In this document: positions 17,394 to 25,189 of the stretch, piece after piece
How the letters are laid out: each line of letters begins with the position of its first letter
Numbering within the stretch: the first letter of the stretch is position 1
DNA from: Pseudomonadota bacterium
GTDB taxonomy: Bacteria > Pseudomonadota > Gammaproteobacteria > Steroidobacterales > Steroidobacteraceae
Assembly (NCBI GenBank): GCA_025351005.1
Contig: JANXWS010000090.1
Location: forward strand, 1-64,000
DNA: 64,000 nt
Direction: 5' to 3'
Position numbers and translations under genes: made by a program
Notes under the pieces: generated by a model
Database searches by the model: none
What the model was told of the DNA's origin: nothing
Seen by the model: only the letters and a program-made list of their open reading frames with translations

Positions 17394-18326
17394 TCAGTCG
17401 CCGGCCGCGCCGCCGAGCAGGGCGTCGAGGCGAGCATCCTTCGCGCGCCAAAGAGCGCCTAGCCACGCCTGGAAGCGCGCGCGAAACGCCTCATCCTCGC
17501 TGTAGTCCCCCGCGCACAGCCACGCCGGCAGCTCCTGCCGCGCCACCTCGACGATCACGTGGCGCACGCGCCCGGCACAAAGGTCCCAGAATCCCCCGGC
17601 ACCCGCCGGGTAGGCGATCGTCACGTCGAGCAGCCCCGTCAGGATCTGGCCGAGCGAGCCCAACACGAACGCGATCCCGCCGGCCCGCGGCGCGAGCAGG
17701 TGGCGATACGGCGCGCCCGACGCCGCGCGCTTCGCTGCCGTGAAGCGCGTGCCCTCAACGAAGTTGATGACCGCGGTCGGGATGTCGCGGAAGCGCTCGC
17801 AGGCGCGGCGCGTGGCGCGGAGGTCCGTGCCGCGCAGCTCCGGCTGGCGCTCGAGCTGCTCGCGCGAGTAGCGCTTCATGAACGGCATGTCGAGCGCCCA
17901 CCAGGCGAGCCCGAGCACCGGCACCCAGCGCAGCCGGTCCTTGATGAAGAACTTGAGAAAAGGCACGCGCCGATTGAGCGCCGCCTGCAGAGCGAGGATG
18001 TCGACCCACGAGCGGTGATTCGAGATCACCAGGTACCAGCCGCCGCGCTCCAGGGCCTCGAGGCCGCGGAACTCCCAGCGCGTGTCCTGCATGGCCGTGA
18101 GCAGCCGGTCGTTGCAGGCGATCCAGCTCTCGGCGATCGGGGTCAGCACGCGGCTCACCGAGCGACGGAAGCGGGGCCACGGCACGGCGAGCTTCACGAC
18201 CGCCAGCATGAGCAGCGGCAGCGAGTGGCCGATCGTGTTGGCAACGATCAGCAGCACGACGACGGTGCCCCGCACGGGGCCGACGGGAAGCTTCGGCACG
18301 GAGGTGCTCGCGGCGGTTCGCCGCAT
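17394..18326 (-). CDS. YihG-like 1-acyl-sn-glycerol-3-phosphate acyltransferase
   Basis: Membrane-bound acyltransferase of the PlsC superfamily, about 310 residues. An N-terminal transmembrane helix (TVVVLLIVANTIGH...) precedes the catalytic NHRSWVD (NHx4D) motif, then WWALDMPFMKRYSR and FVEGTRFT, the order and wording of E. coli YihG, which adjusts phospholipid acyl composition. The ATG at 18326 is taken; a GTG nine codons later (18299) is nearly as likely because neither has a strong ribosome site. Convergent with rpiA (10-base gap). Confidence 0.88.
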   Translation of the reverse strand: MRRTAASTSVPKLPVGPVRGTVVVLLIVANTIGHSLPLLMLAVVKLAVPWPRFRRSVSRVLTPIAESWIACNDRLLTAMQDTRWEFRGLEALERGGWYLVISNHRSWVDILALQAALNRRVPFLKFFIKDRLRWVPVLGLAWWALDMPFMKRYSREQLERQPELRGTDLRATRRACERFRDIPTAVINFVEGTRFTAAKRAASGAPYRHLLAPRAGGIAFVLGSLGQILTGLLDVTIAYPAGAGGFWDLCAGRVRHVIVEVARQELPAWLCAGDYSEDEAFRARFQAWLGALWRAKDARLDALLGGAAGD

Positions 18327-18418
18327 TCTGCACGACGCGCGGCCGGACCGCGAAGCGGGCCGCGCGCGCGCCGTCGCGTCGTCGGCACTGCCGCGGTGCG
18401 CGACCGGGCCCGGCGCCC

Positions 18419-19303
18419 TTATGCGCCGGCGGCCGGCACCGGGTCCCCGGTGGTGCTCGCGCGGACGATCCACACGGCGGCCGGCATCAGTACGCCGGCC
18501 GGCGTGACATGCCTGGCGAGCACCGCACGGACGGGATCCACGAGGCCCGCGGCGAGCGCGGGGTGCTCGCGAATGGCCGCGCCGAGCGGACCGACCCGCA
18601 GCGCCAGCTGCAGCGAGTCGTCGAGGTCGCTGCCGCCGATCGGCGTCGTGAAAGGCTGCACGCTGATATCGGTGAAGCCCGCGGTGCCGAGTACGGTGCG
18701 CACCCGGCCCTCGTCGGCGAATGCAAACGGGCCCGGGGCGGTCGGATCGGGCACCGGCAGCGGCGGCAGAAACGGACGCGCGGCCTCGAGCGGCTCGAGT
18801 ATCCAGGGGTTTTTGTCGAGCGCCTGCCAGCAGACGAAGCCGAGCCGGCCGCCTGGCCTGAGAGCCCGGCGGACATTTGCAAACGCGGCGACCGGGTCGC
18901 TGAAGAACATCACGCCGAAGCGGGAATAGGCGGCGTCGAAGCGCGACCGGCCGAGGTCCGCGGTCTGCGCGTCGAGCTGCCGGAACTCGACGCGTCCCGC
19001 GCCCGGCGCAAGCCGCCGGCGCCGCGCGACCTCGAGCATCGGCATCGACAGGTCGACGCCGAGCACCGAGCCCGCGGCTCCGACGCGGCCGGCGATGTCC
19101 GCGGTCGTGTGGCCGCAACCGCAGCCGACATCGAGCAAGCGCTCGCCTGTGGCGGGAGCGAGCGCCGCCAGCGCGGCATTGCCCAACGCTCCGATCTGGC
19201 GATCGAGCTGGTCGTGGTACTCGGCCCACGTGTGGCCCACCGCCGTGTTCCAGCAGTCGGCCTGCGCGGAGTTCGGTGCCGAGAGCGGGTCGTCCGAAGC
19301 CAT
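18419..19303 (-). CDS. class I SAM-dependent methyltransferase
   Basis: 294-residue methyltransferase. The SAM-binding motif I is LLDVGCGCGHTT at about residues 56-67, with the acidic post-motif at GVDLSMPMLEVA and motif III around LRPGGRLGFVCW. The family is the UbiE/COQ5-like group that methylates small molecules; substrate unknown. It precedes the acyltransferase gene by 92 bases. The N-terminal ...DCWNTAVGHTWAEYHDQLDRQIG stretch is typical of a conserved subfamily of unknown substrate. Confidence 0.85.
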   Translation of the reverse strand: MASDDPLSAPNSAQADCWNTAVGHTWAEYHDQLDRQIGALGNAALAALAPATGERLLDVGCGCGHTTADIAGRVGAAGSVLGVDLSMPMLEVARRRRLAPGAGRVEFRQLDAQTADLGRSRFDAAYSRFGVMFFSDPVAAFANVRRALRPGGRLGFVCWQALDKNPWILEPLEAARPFLPPLPVPDPTAPGPFAFADEGRVRTVLGTAGFTDISVQPFTTPIGGSDLDDSLQLALRVGPLGAAIREHPALAAGLVDPVRAVLARHVTPAGVLMPAAVWIVRASTTGDPVPAAGA

Positions 19304-19450
19304 TCTCGCCCCCTTAGATCACGACCGGTCCGATGCGTCCGTGGCCGCGTGGCCGCCCGTCGGCCACATCCTATGGAATTCCAGAATCCGGACCAATCCG
19401 CGACGGCAACGGGACGGCGACCGCCGCCGGCGCCGCAGCGCGGATGAGCG

Positions 19451-19474
19451 AAGGGCCCGCATCGGCGGGCCCTT
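19451..19474 (-). terminator. terminator after tRNA-Gln
   Basis: Perfect 10-base inverted repeat AAGGGCCCGC (19451-19460)/GCGGGCCCTT (19465-19474) with a four-base loop, located six bases past the CCA end of the tRNA gene. It probably ends the tRNA transcript; the T-richness after it is modest. Confidence 0.7.
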
Positions 19475-19479
19475 CGGTG

Positions 19480-19553
19480 TGGCTGGGGGACTAGGATTCG
19501 AACCTAGATATACGGAGTCAGAGTCCGCAGTCCTACCGTTAGACGATCCCCCA
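19480..19553 (-). tRNA. tRNA-Gln (anticodon CTG)
   Basis: On the minus strand the 74-nt sequence folds as a cloverleaf: acceptor TGGGGGA/TCCCCCA, anticodon stem GCGGA/TCCGT with loop CTCTGAC giving anticodon CTG, T-loop GGTTCGAATCC and encoded CCA. It reads glutamine CAG codons, the dominant Gln codon in this GC-rich genome. It lies downstream of rpsI with 85 bases between them and upstream of a hairpin terminator. Confidence 0.96.
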
Positions 19554-19638
19554 AATCCGGGAGAGCCGTGCGGGCAGACGCCGATCCTGCGGAGACCGGC
19601 GCCGCCGGGCGCCTGGGCCCGGCGAAACCCGCGCGCCG

Positions 19639-20031
19639 CTAGCGCTTCGAGAACTGGGGGCCGCGACGCGCCTTGCGTCGGCCGACCTTCTTGCGTTCGA
19701 CCTCGCGCGCGTCGCGCGTCACGAAGCCGGCGGCGCGCAGCGGCCTGCGCAGCGCCTCGTCGTAGGCCAGCAGCGCGCGGGTGATGCCGTGGCGGATCGC
19801 GCCGGCCTGGCCGGTGATGCCGCCGCCCACGACGGTCGCGTCGACGTCGAAGCGGGCGGTCATCTGCACCACCTCGAGCGGCTGGCGCACGATCATGCGG
19901 CCGGTCTCGCGGCCGAAGAAGTCCTCGATGGTCCGCTGGTTGACGGTGATCTTGCCGGTGCCGGGCGTCAGGTGGACGCGCGCCGTCGAGGTTTTGCGGC
20001 GGCCGGTGCCGTAGGAGGTCGTTGCGGGCAT
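19639..20031 (-). CDS. rpsI: 30S ribosomal protein S9
   Basis: 130-residue S9, with [15 protein letters not shown] near the N-terminus, [20 protein letters not shown] in the middle and the basic tail ending QFSKR that reaches the P-site tRNA. Length equals that of E. coli. It follows rplM by 24 bases in the universal rplM-rpsI operon. Confidence 0.98.
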   Translation of the reverse strand: MPATTSYGTGRRKTSTARVHLTPGTGKITVNQRTIEDFFGRETGRMIVRQPLEVVQMTARFDVDATVVGGGITGQAGAIRHGITRALLAYDEALRRPLRAAGFVTRDAREVERKKVGRRKARRGPQFSKR

Positions 20032-20055
20032 GGTTCTACCTTTGATCCTGGGTCG

Positions 20056-20487
20056 TCAGGCGAGCTCGATCGCCTTCGGCTGCTGGGCCGCGTGCGGATG
20101 CTTGTCGCCCGCGAACACATGCAGCTTCTTGAACAGCTTGCGACCGAGCGGGCCCTTCGGCAGCATGCCCTTGACGGCGATCTCGAGCGCGCGCTCCGGG
20201 TGCTCCGCCAGCATCTTGCCGAGCGCGATGCCCTTGATGCCGCCGATCGCGCCGGTGTGGTGGTAGTAGATCTTGTCTCGCAGCTTCGCGCCGGTCACCG
20301 CCACCTTCCCGGCATTGACGACGATGACGTTGTCGCCGCAGTCGACATGCGGCGTGTAGCAGGGCTTGTGCTTGCCGCGCAGCCGGATCGCGAGCGCGCT
20401 CGCCAGGCGACCGAGCGTCTTGCCGGAGGCGTCGACGAGCAGCCAGTCGCGCCGCACGGTGCGGGCATTCTCGAAAACCGTCTTCAT
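20056..20487 (-). CDS. rplM: 50S ribosomal protein L13
   Basis: 143-residue L13, an early-assembly protein of the large subunit. It has the usual [15 protein letters not shown] start, [16 protein letters not shown] and [17 protein letters not shown]. The ATG at 20487 gives the normal length; the open frame further upstream is non-homologous. In E. coli L13 represses its own operon at translation, and a hairpin in the leader here (20559-20577) could serve such control. Divergent from coq7. Confidence 0.98.
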   Translation of the reverse strand: MKTVFENARTVRRDWLLVDASGKTLGRLASALAIRLRGKHKPCYTPHVDCGDNVIVVNAGKVAVTGAKLRDKIYYHHTGAIGGIKGIALGKMLAEHPERALEIAVKGMLPKGPLGRKLFKKLHVFAGDKHPHAAQQPKAIELA

Positions 20488-20558
20488 GGATCGACTCGGG
20501 TGGGAGCGGCGAAAGACCGCGAAGTTTAGCGGCTGGGGGCGAGCTTGGAAAGGCCGAC

Positions 20559-20577
20559 CCGACGCCGAGGGCGTCGG
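20559..20577 (-). promoter_or_regulatory. hairpin in rplM leader
   Basis: Perfect 8-base inverted repeat CCGACGCC/GGCGTCGG with a three-base loop, 72-90 bases upstream of the rplM start. If transcription starts near 20595, this is a leader stem-loop, possibly the site for autogenous control by L13. The assignment is inference; a coq7-side operator is an alternative. Confidence 0.4.
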
Positions 20578-20601
20578 CCGGGGGCGTCCCTGCAAGACCC
20601 A

Positions 20602-20607
20602 TATAAT
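20602..20607 (+). promoter_or_regulatory. TATAAT -10 box directly before coq7
   Basis: A perfect TATAAT lies only ten bases before the coq7 ATG, with no recognisable -35 at the proper spacing. If used, the coq7 mRNA would have a leader of only a few bases. The complementary strand reads TTATTATAT and could serve rplM, so the two promoters may overlap. Confidence 0.45.
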
Positions 20608-20616
20608 AAGGGTCCG

Positions 20617-21282
20617 ATGACCGCACCCAGCCGTCGCCTGACCCCCCTGGACAGAGTCTTATCTGTTATAGATCATGGTCTTAGGGTGTCATTCGCAGCC
20701 CCGGACGCAGTCTCCGGCAGCGGCCGGCCGATGCCCCGCCCTGCCGGCGCCGTGGGTCCGGCGCCCCTGCCCCCGACCGAAGCCCGGGCGGCGGCGGCGC
20801 TGATGCGTGTCAATCATGCCGGCGAGGTCGCCGCGCAGGCGCTCTATCACGGCCAGGCGCTCGTCGCGCGCGAGCCCGAGGTGCGCGAGTTCCTGCAGGC
20901 CGCCGCGCGCGAGGAAGGAGACCACCTGCGGTGGTGCGCGCAGCGGCTCGCGGCGCTCGGCTCGCGGCCGAGCCTGTTGAATCCGCTGTGGTACGGGCTC
21001 TCGGTGGCGATTGGTGCGCTCGCGGGACTGGCGGGCGACCGCATTAGCCTCGGCTTCATCGAGGAGACCGAGCGCCAGGTCGAGGGGCATCTCGACGCGC
21101 ACCTGGCGCGCCTGCCGGTCGCCGACAGCGCGAGCCGGGCGGTGCTCCTGCAGATGAAGGAGGACGAGATCGCGCACGGGCTGCGCGCGCAGGGCCGCGG
21201 TGCCGCGCCGCTGCCCGCGCCGGTCGGCCGACTGATGCGGCTCACGGCACGGCTGATGACCACGAGCGCATACCGGATCTAG
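20617..21282 (+). CDS. coq7: Coq7-type demethoxyubiquinone hydroxylase
   Basis: Membrane-associated diiron monooxygenase for the C6 hydroxylation of the ubiquinone ring, taking the place of the flavoprotein UbiF. In the 221-residue protein the carboxylate and histidine ligands appear in order: Glu in [37 protein letters not shown] and KEDEIAHG. The hydrophobic [17 protein letters not shown] segment is the membrane-binding surface. With UbiH and UbiI at 10.6-13.1 kb the window encodes all three ring hydroxylases. It is adjacent to a crp/vfr gene as in Pseudomonas. Confidence 0.95.
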   Translation: MTAPSRRLTPLDRVLSVIDHGLRVSFAAPDAVSGSGRPMPRPAGAVGPAPLPPTEARAAAALMRVNHAGEVAAQALYHGQALVAREPEVREFLQAAAREEGDHLRWCAQRLAALGSRPSLLNPLWYGLSVAIGALAGLAGDRISLGFIEETERQVEGHLDAHLARLPVADSASRAVLLQMKEDEIAHGLRAQGRGAAPLPAPVGRLMRLTARLMTTSAYRI

Positions 21283-21315
21283 CCGCGCGGTGGCGGCGTC
21301 GTTCTGGCGATTGGC

Positions 21316-21344
21316 TTGCGATTCAGAGCGTTATGTTCTATATC
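21316..21344 (+). promoter_or_regulatory. promoter of the Crp-like gene
   Basis: TTGCGA (21316-21321), 17-base spacer, TATATC (21339-21344). It is followed by a leader of roughly 40 bases with AAGGA and GAGG before the ATG at 21390. Confidence 0.6.
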
Positions 21345-21389
21345 TGCCCGCAATAACGAGCGGGCACCCGTTCAACGAAGGATCGAGGC

Positions 21390-22139
21390 ATGGAAGAACA
21401 CATAAGACCTCTGAGCGACCTGCCCGCGATCAACCGATTCCTCAGCTACTGCCGCATCCGCACCGTGCCGTCGAAGACGGTGATCATTCACGCGGGTGAC
21501 CTGCCGGACGTCCTGTACTACATCATCAGCGGCTCGGTCGAGGTGATGATCGAGGACGAGGAAGGCAACGAGATGGTGCTGGCCTACCTCAACAAGGGCC
21601 AGTTCTTCGGCGAAATGGGCCTGTTTCACGAGACCCCGACGCGCAGCGCCTGGGTGCGCACCCGCCAGAGCTGCGAGCTCGCGGAAATGACCTATCCGCG
21701 CTTCCGGCAGATCGCGGCCGAGAGCCCGGGGCTGATCTTCGAGCTCGCCACCCAGCTCGCGACCCGTCTCGACCGCACCAATCGCAAGCTCGGCGACCTG
21801 GCGTTCGTCGACGTCACCGGCCGCGTCGCGCACGCGATCATGGACCTGTGCGGCGAACCGGACGCGATGACGCATCCGCAGGGGATGCAGATCAAGGTCA
21901 GCCGCCAGGAACTGTCGCGCCTCGTCGGCTGCTCGCGCGAGATGGCCGGCCGCGTGCTCAAGGTGCTCGAGGAGCAGGGACTGCTGAAGGCGACTGGCAA
22001 GACGATCGTCGTCTTCGGCGCGCGTCCCAAGATGAAGCCGCGCTCGGTGATCGTGCCGACCAAGGAAATGCGCGACAAGCTCGCCAAGACCCCGGTCGAC
22101 GACGAAGAGAACGAAGAGGACGAGGACGACGACGAGTAG
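21390..22139 (+). CDS. Crp/Vfr/Clp-like global transcription regulator
   Basis: 249-residue cyclic-nucleotide-dependent regulator. The cAMP pocket is recognisable in GQFFGEMGLF and RSAWVRT, the dimer helix in LGDLAFVDVTGRV, and the winged helix in SRQELSRLVGCSREMAGRVLKVLEEQGLL, where the Arg-Glu...Arg contacts of E. coli CRP are kept. E. coli CRP is 210 residues; here a C-terminal extension ends in a run of Asp and Glu (PVDDEENEEDEDDDE), which is unusual. The residue equivalent to CRP Ser128 is Asn (RTNRK). Adjacent to coq7, as vfr is in Pseudomonas. Xanthomonad Clp members respond to c-di-GMP, so the ligand is not certain. Confidence 0.93.
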   Translation: MEEHIRPLSDLPAINRFLSYCRIRTVPSKTVIIHAGDLPDVLYYIISGSVEVMIEDEEGNEMVLAYLNKGQFFGEMGLFHETPTRSAWVRTRQSCELAEMTYPRFRQIAAESPGLIFELATQLATRLDRTNRKLGDLAFVDVTGRVAHAIMDLCGEPDAMTHPQGMQIKVSRQELSRLVGCSREMAGRVLKVLEEQGLLKATGKTIVVFGARPKMKPRSVIVPTKEMRDKLAKTPVDDEENEEDEDDDE

Positions 22140-22163
22140 CCGCACGCGCGCCGCTCGTGCCCG

Positions 22164-22184
22164 ACGCCCCGCCGTGCGGGGCGT
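22164..22184 (+). terminator. terminator after the Crp-like gene
   Basis: Perfect 9-base stem ACGCCCCGC/GCGGGGCGT with a three-base loop, followed by TCGCGTCTTT, 24 bases after the stop codon. It may also serve the convergent minus-strand genes. Confidence 0.7.
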
Positions 22185-22218
22185 TCGCGTCTTTGGGACC
22201 CGAAGCGGTGCCGACGCC

Positions 22219-22302
22219 TCAGGGGCGCCGGCGGGCGCGGGCGCTCAGGATCGCTGCGACGATGACGACCAGCAATACGACGAAGGCGGCATTGGAGCGC
22301 AT
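22219..22302 (-). CDS. 27-residue single-pass membrane peptide
   Basis: Small gene encoding a start MRSN, a hydrophobic helix of about 16 residues (residues 5-20, rich in Ala, Val, Leu, Ile) and an arginine-rich tail ending ARRRP, so an N-out/C-in single-pass inner-membrane peptide is predicted. GGAGG lies seven bases before the ATG, one of the best ribosome sites in the window. It begins 20 bases after the rpe stop and is therefore the last gene of the djlA-antitoxin-rpe series. No family is recognised. Confidence 0.65.
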   Translation of the reverse strand: MRSNAAFVVLLVVIVAAILSARARRRP

Positions 22303-22322
22303 GTCAGGATCCTCCGCCGCGG

Positions 22323-23000
22323 CTACGGGCCCTCGCCCGCCGCCGCGATCGCGGCGCGCATGCGCCGCACCGTGCCCGCGTAGTCGCCAGAGCCGAAGAT
22401 CGCCGAGCCCGCGACGAAGGTGTCGGCGCCGGCGCGCGCGATCGCGCCGATGTTCTCGACCTTGACGCCGCCGTCGACCTCGAGGCGGATCTCGCGCCCG
22501 GAGGCGGCGATCCGCGAGCGGACCGCCGCCAGCTTCGGCAGCACGCCCGCGATGAACGCCTGGCCGGCGAAGCCCGGATTGACGGACATCAAGAGCACCA
22601 TGTCGATCTTGTCGAGCACGTGGTCGAGCTGGCAGAGCGGCGTCGCCGGGTTCAGCACCAGCCCCGGCCGGCAGCCATGCTCGCGGATCAGGCCGATCGT
22701 GCGGTCGACGTGCAGGCTGGCCTCCGGGTGGAACGTGATCCAGGTGGCACCGGCGGCGGCGAAGTCCGGCACGATCCGGTCGACCGGATTGACCATCAGG
22801 TGCACGTCGATCGGCGCCTTGATGCCGCGCTTCCGCAGCGCCTCGCAGACCAGTGGCCCGATGGTCAGGTTGGGGACGTAATGGTTGTCCATGACGTCGA
22901 AATGGATCATGTCGGCGCCGGCGGCGAGCACGGCCTCGACCTCGTCACCGAGGCGCGCGAAGTCGGCGGAGAGTATCGACGGCGCGATGTAGGGCTGCAT
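22323..23000 (-). CDS. rpe: ribulose-phosphate 3-epimerase
   Basis: TIM-barrel enzyme interconverting ribulose 5-phosphate and xylulose 5-phosphate. The 225 residues equal the E. coli length when started at [14 protein letters not shown]. Metal and catalytic residues sit in [18 protein letters not shown] and LEVDGGV, and [10 protein letters not shown] is the phosphate loop region. It follows the antitoxin-domain gene by 34 bases and precedes the small membrane peptide gene. Confidence 0.97.
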   Translation of the reverse strand: MQPYIAPSILSADFARLGDEVEAVLAAGADMIHFDVMDNHYVPNLTIGPLVCEALRKRGIKAPIDVHLMVNPVDRIVPDFAAAGATWITFHPEASLHVDRTIGLIREHGCRPGLVLNPATPLCQLDHVLDKIDMVLLMSVNPGFAGQAFIAGVLPKLAAVRSRIAASGREIRLEVDGGVKVENIGAIARAGADTFVAGSAIFGSGDYAGTVRRMRAAIAAAGEGP

Positions 23001-23034
23001 GGCGTGCAGGGCGCGATCGCGGAGCGCGGGAGCG

Positions 23035-23433
23035 TCAGCGTCCGGACAGCAGGTGGGCGACCGCGACCAGCGCATCGACCCCGCCATCCATCATGTAGTG
23101 CACCGGAGTCTCGCCCTTGAACGGTGCCTCGCGGCGCGGCTCGTGGATCCAGCGGAACGCGCGGTCGCCCGAGACGCCGTTCTTGGACAGCGCCGCGTGG
23201 ATGCCGGTGACGATCTGGATGCGCTTCTGCTGGGCCGGCGTCAGCCGCGGCCCCTGCCCGGCCCGGTAGCGCCGGAGCACGGCGCCGGACGGGCAGCGCA
23301 GCAGCGTGCACTGCTGGATCTCCGACAGCTCCCAGGCGTCCGCCACGCGGAAGAACGACTGCAGCGCGGGCGGCAGGCGGACGAGCGGCGGCGGCGCCTC
23401 AACGGAGGCCACGGTGCCCACAGATGACTTCAT
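23035..23433 (-). CDS. orphan Xre/MbcA/ParS antitoxin-domain protein (DUF2384)
   Basis: 132-residue protein whose C-terminal half ([18 protein letters not shown] then [21 protein letters not shown]) matches the toxin-binding domain of Xre/MbcA/ParS antitoxins, which neutralise RES-domain NAD-degrading toxins. The N-terminal part is helical and lacks an obvious helix-turn-helix. No RES toxin gene lies beside it. The gene begins inside the 3' end of djlA (overlap of about 35 bases) and ends 34 bases before rpe. Starts are uncertain: GTG 23442, ATG 23433 or GTG near 23412. Confidence 0.72.
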   Translation of the reverse strand: MKSSVGTVASVEAPPPLVRLPPALQSFFRVADAWELSEIQQCTLLRCPSGAVLRRYRAGQGPRLTPAQQKRIQIVTGIHAALSKNGVSGDRAFRWIHEPRREAPFKGETPVHYMMDGGVDALVAVAHLLSGR

Positions 23434-24184
23434 ACGCTTCACGGATGCGCTGCGTCTTTTCTTTCGCCAGGTCCTGCATCGATTCCGGCAGCCCGCGCGC
23501 GACGAGCTTGTCGGGATGGTTCTCGCTCATCTGCCGACGATACGCCTTCTTGACCTCGTCGTCGCTGGCGGTGCCCGGGATCCCGAGCACCTCGTAGGCG
23601 CTCGCGAGCCGTGCGCCCGGGGCGGGCGGCGCCGCGCTCCCGCCTGCGTCCCGCTGGATGCGAATCGCAACCTCGAGCTGCATGACCTCGACCGCGGCGA
23701 AGCCGAGCCGCTCGGCGATGCCGAGCAACAGCCCGCGGACCGGGCCCTGCAGGTTGTTGCCCTCGAGCGCGGCGCGCACCTGGATCTCGAGGAACACGCG
23801 CAGCAGCTCGTGGCGCGGGCCGCACAGCATCCGCAGCCGCGCCAGTTCCGCCTCGACCGGATAGTCGCCCTGCTTGCCGCGCCGGAAGGCCTCGATCGCG
23901 AGTTCTACGTGCCGGGCGTCGAGGTGCAGCTGGCGCATGATCGAGCGGGCGGCGCCGATCTCGGCCTCGGTGACGCGGCCGTCGGCCTTGGCGAGGTAGC
24001 CCATGACCGCAAACGCGGTCTGAAAGAGCGCCGCGCCGATCGTCGCGGCCTCGCCCGCGGCGCCGGTCCGGCGCTGCTCCTCGCCGAGGTCATAGCCGTG
24101 CCCGATCAGCGCGCCAAGCGCCGCGCCGACCGGCCCCGCGGCGGCTCCGAGCAGGGCGCCGATGATCTTGCCCGTCCAGCGCAT
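23399..24184 (-). CDS. djlA: DjlA-type membrane-anchored DnaJ co-chaperone
   Basis: 261-residue type III DnaJ protein. It has an N-terminal glycine/alanine-rich transmembrane segment (KIIGALLGAAAGPVGAALGALIG), a central TerB-like helical domain (YLAKADGRVTEAEI...) and a C-terminal J domain with the NHPDKL motif, which stimulates DnaK. Length and order agree with E. coli DjlA (271). The ATG at 24184 begins exactly at the membrane anchor. First gene of a minus-strand series with the antitoxin-domain gene, rpe and a membrane peptide. Confidence 0.93.
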   Translation of the reverse strand: MRWTGKIIGALLGAAAGPVGAALGALIGHGYDLGEEQRRTGAAGEAATIGAALFQTAFAVMGYLAKADGRVTEAEIGAARSIMRQLHLDARHVELAIEAFRRGKQGDYPVEAELARLRMLCGPRHELLRVFLEIQVRAALEGNNLQGPVRGLLLGIAERLGFAAVEVMQLEVAIRIQRDAGGSAAPPAPGARLASAYEVLGIPGTASDDEVKKAYRRQMSENHPDKLVARGLPESMQDLAKEKTQRIREAYEVICGHRGLR

Positions 24185-24282
24185 CGAGTTTCTTGACCCT
24201 GCTTTCCGCCCGCTGCAAGAATGCCCGGGCCCCGTGACGGCCCCGCCGCTCATGGTAGCAGCGGCGAGGCGACCACGATCCG

Positions 24283-25182
24283 ATGAGCCAGACACCCACG
24301 CCACCGGTATTCGACACCAATCTCGCGGGCCTGACGCTGCTCCACCGCGGCAAGGTCCGCGACGTCTACGCGATCGACGGGGCGCGCATGCTGATCGTCA
24401 CCAGCGACCGGCTGTCGGCCTTCGACGTCGTGCTGCCCGACCCGATTCCCCAGAAGGGCCGCGTGCTGACGGAGATCTCGAACCGCTGGTTCGCGCGCAC
24501 CACGCACCTGGTGCCCAACCACCTGACGGGCCTGGCAGTCGAGCAGTTCGTCGCCGACCCCGCCGAGCGGCGGATGCTCGCGGGCCGGGCGGTGGTCGTG
24601 CGTCGGCTGCGCGCGCTGCCGGTCGAGGCGGTGGTGCGCGGCTACCTGATCGGCTCGGGCTGGAAGGACTACCAGCAGAGCGGGCGCCTGTGCGGCATCG
24701 AGCTGCCGGCGGGGCTCGCGCAGGCCGCGCGCCTGCCCGAGCCCCTCTTCACGCCGGCCACCAAGGCCGCGCGCGGCCAGCACGACGAGAACGTGCCGTT
24801 CGCCGCGGTCGAGGCAGCCATCGGCAGCGCGCTTGCAGAGCAGGTGCGCCGCACGGCGCTCGTGCTCTACGCCTATGCGTCCCGGTTCGCGCTCGAGCGC
24901 GGCATCATCATCGCGGACACCAAGTTCGAGTTCGGCGTCGACGACCAGGGCCGGCTGATCCTGATCGACGAGGTGCTGACGCCCGACTCGTCGCGCTTCT
25001 GGCCGGTGGCCGGCTACCGGCCGGGCTCGAGCCCGCCGTCGTTCGACAAGCAGTACGTGCGCGACTACCTGGAGACGCTCACCTGGGACAAGCGCCCGCC
25101 CGCGCCGCGGCTGCCGCCCGAGGTGATCGCGAAGACGACGGCCAACTACCTCGAGGCGCTGCGCCTGCTCGGCACCGACTGA
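24283..25182 (+). CDS. purC: phosphoribosylaminoimidazole-succinocarboxamide synthase
   Basis: SAICAR synthase of purine synthesis, ligating aspartate to CAIR with ATP. The 299-residue protein is of the longer type. Motifs: HRGKVRDVY at about 21-29, [39 protein letters not shown] and [14 protein letters not shown]. Stand-alone transcription unit; divergent from djlA with 98 bases between. Confidence 0.97.
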   Translation: MSQTPTPPVFDTNLAGLTLLHRGKVRDVYAIDGARMLIVTSDRLSAFDVVLPDPIPQKGRVLTEISNRWFARTTHLVPNHLTGLAVEQFVADPAERRMLAGRAVVVRRLRALPVEAVVRGYLIGSGWKDYQQSGRLCGIELPAGLAQAARLPEPLFTPATKAARGQHDENVPFAAVEAAIGSALAEQVRRTALVLYAYASRFALERGIIIADTKFEFGVDDQGRLILIDEVLTPDSSRFWPVAGYRPGSSPPSFDKQYVRDYLETLTWDKRPPAPRLPPEVIAKTTANYLEALRLLGTD

Positions 25183-25189
25183 AGCGCAC

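Noticed and set aside
19304..19479. Integration scar (att site) at the tRNA-Gln 3' end
   Set aside because: The tRNA is followed by a plain terminator and a methyltransferase gene; no duplicated tRNA 3' segment or integrase was seen.
22400..23500. RES-domain toxin partner for the ParS/MbcA-type antitoxin
   Set aside because: Both flanking genes are plainly rpe and djlA; no frame resembles a RES toxin.
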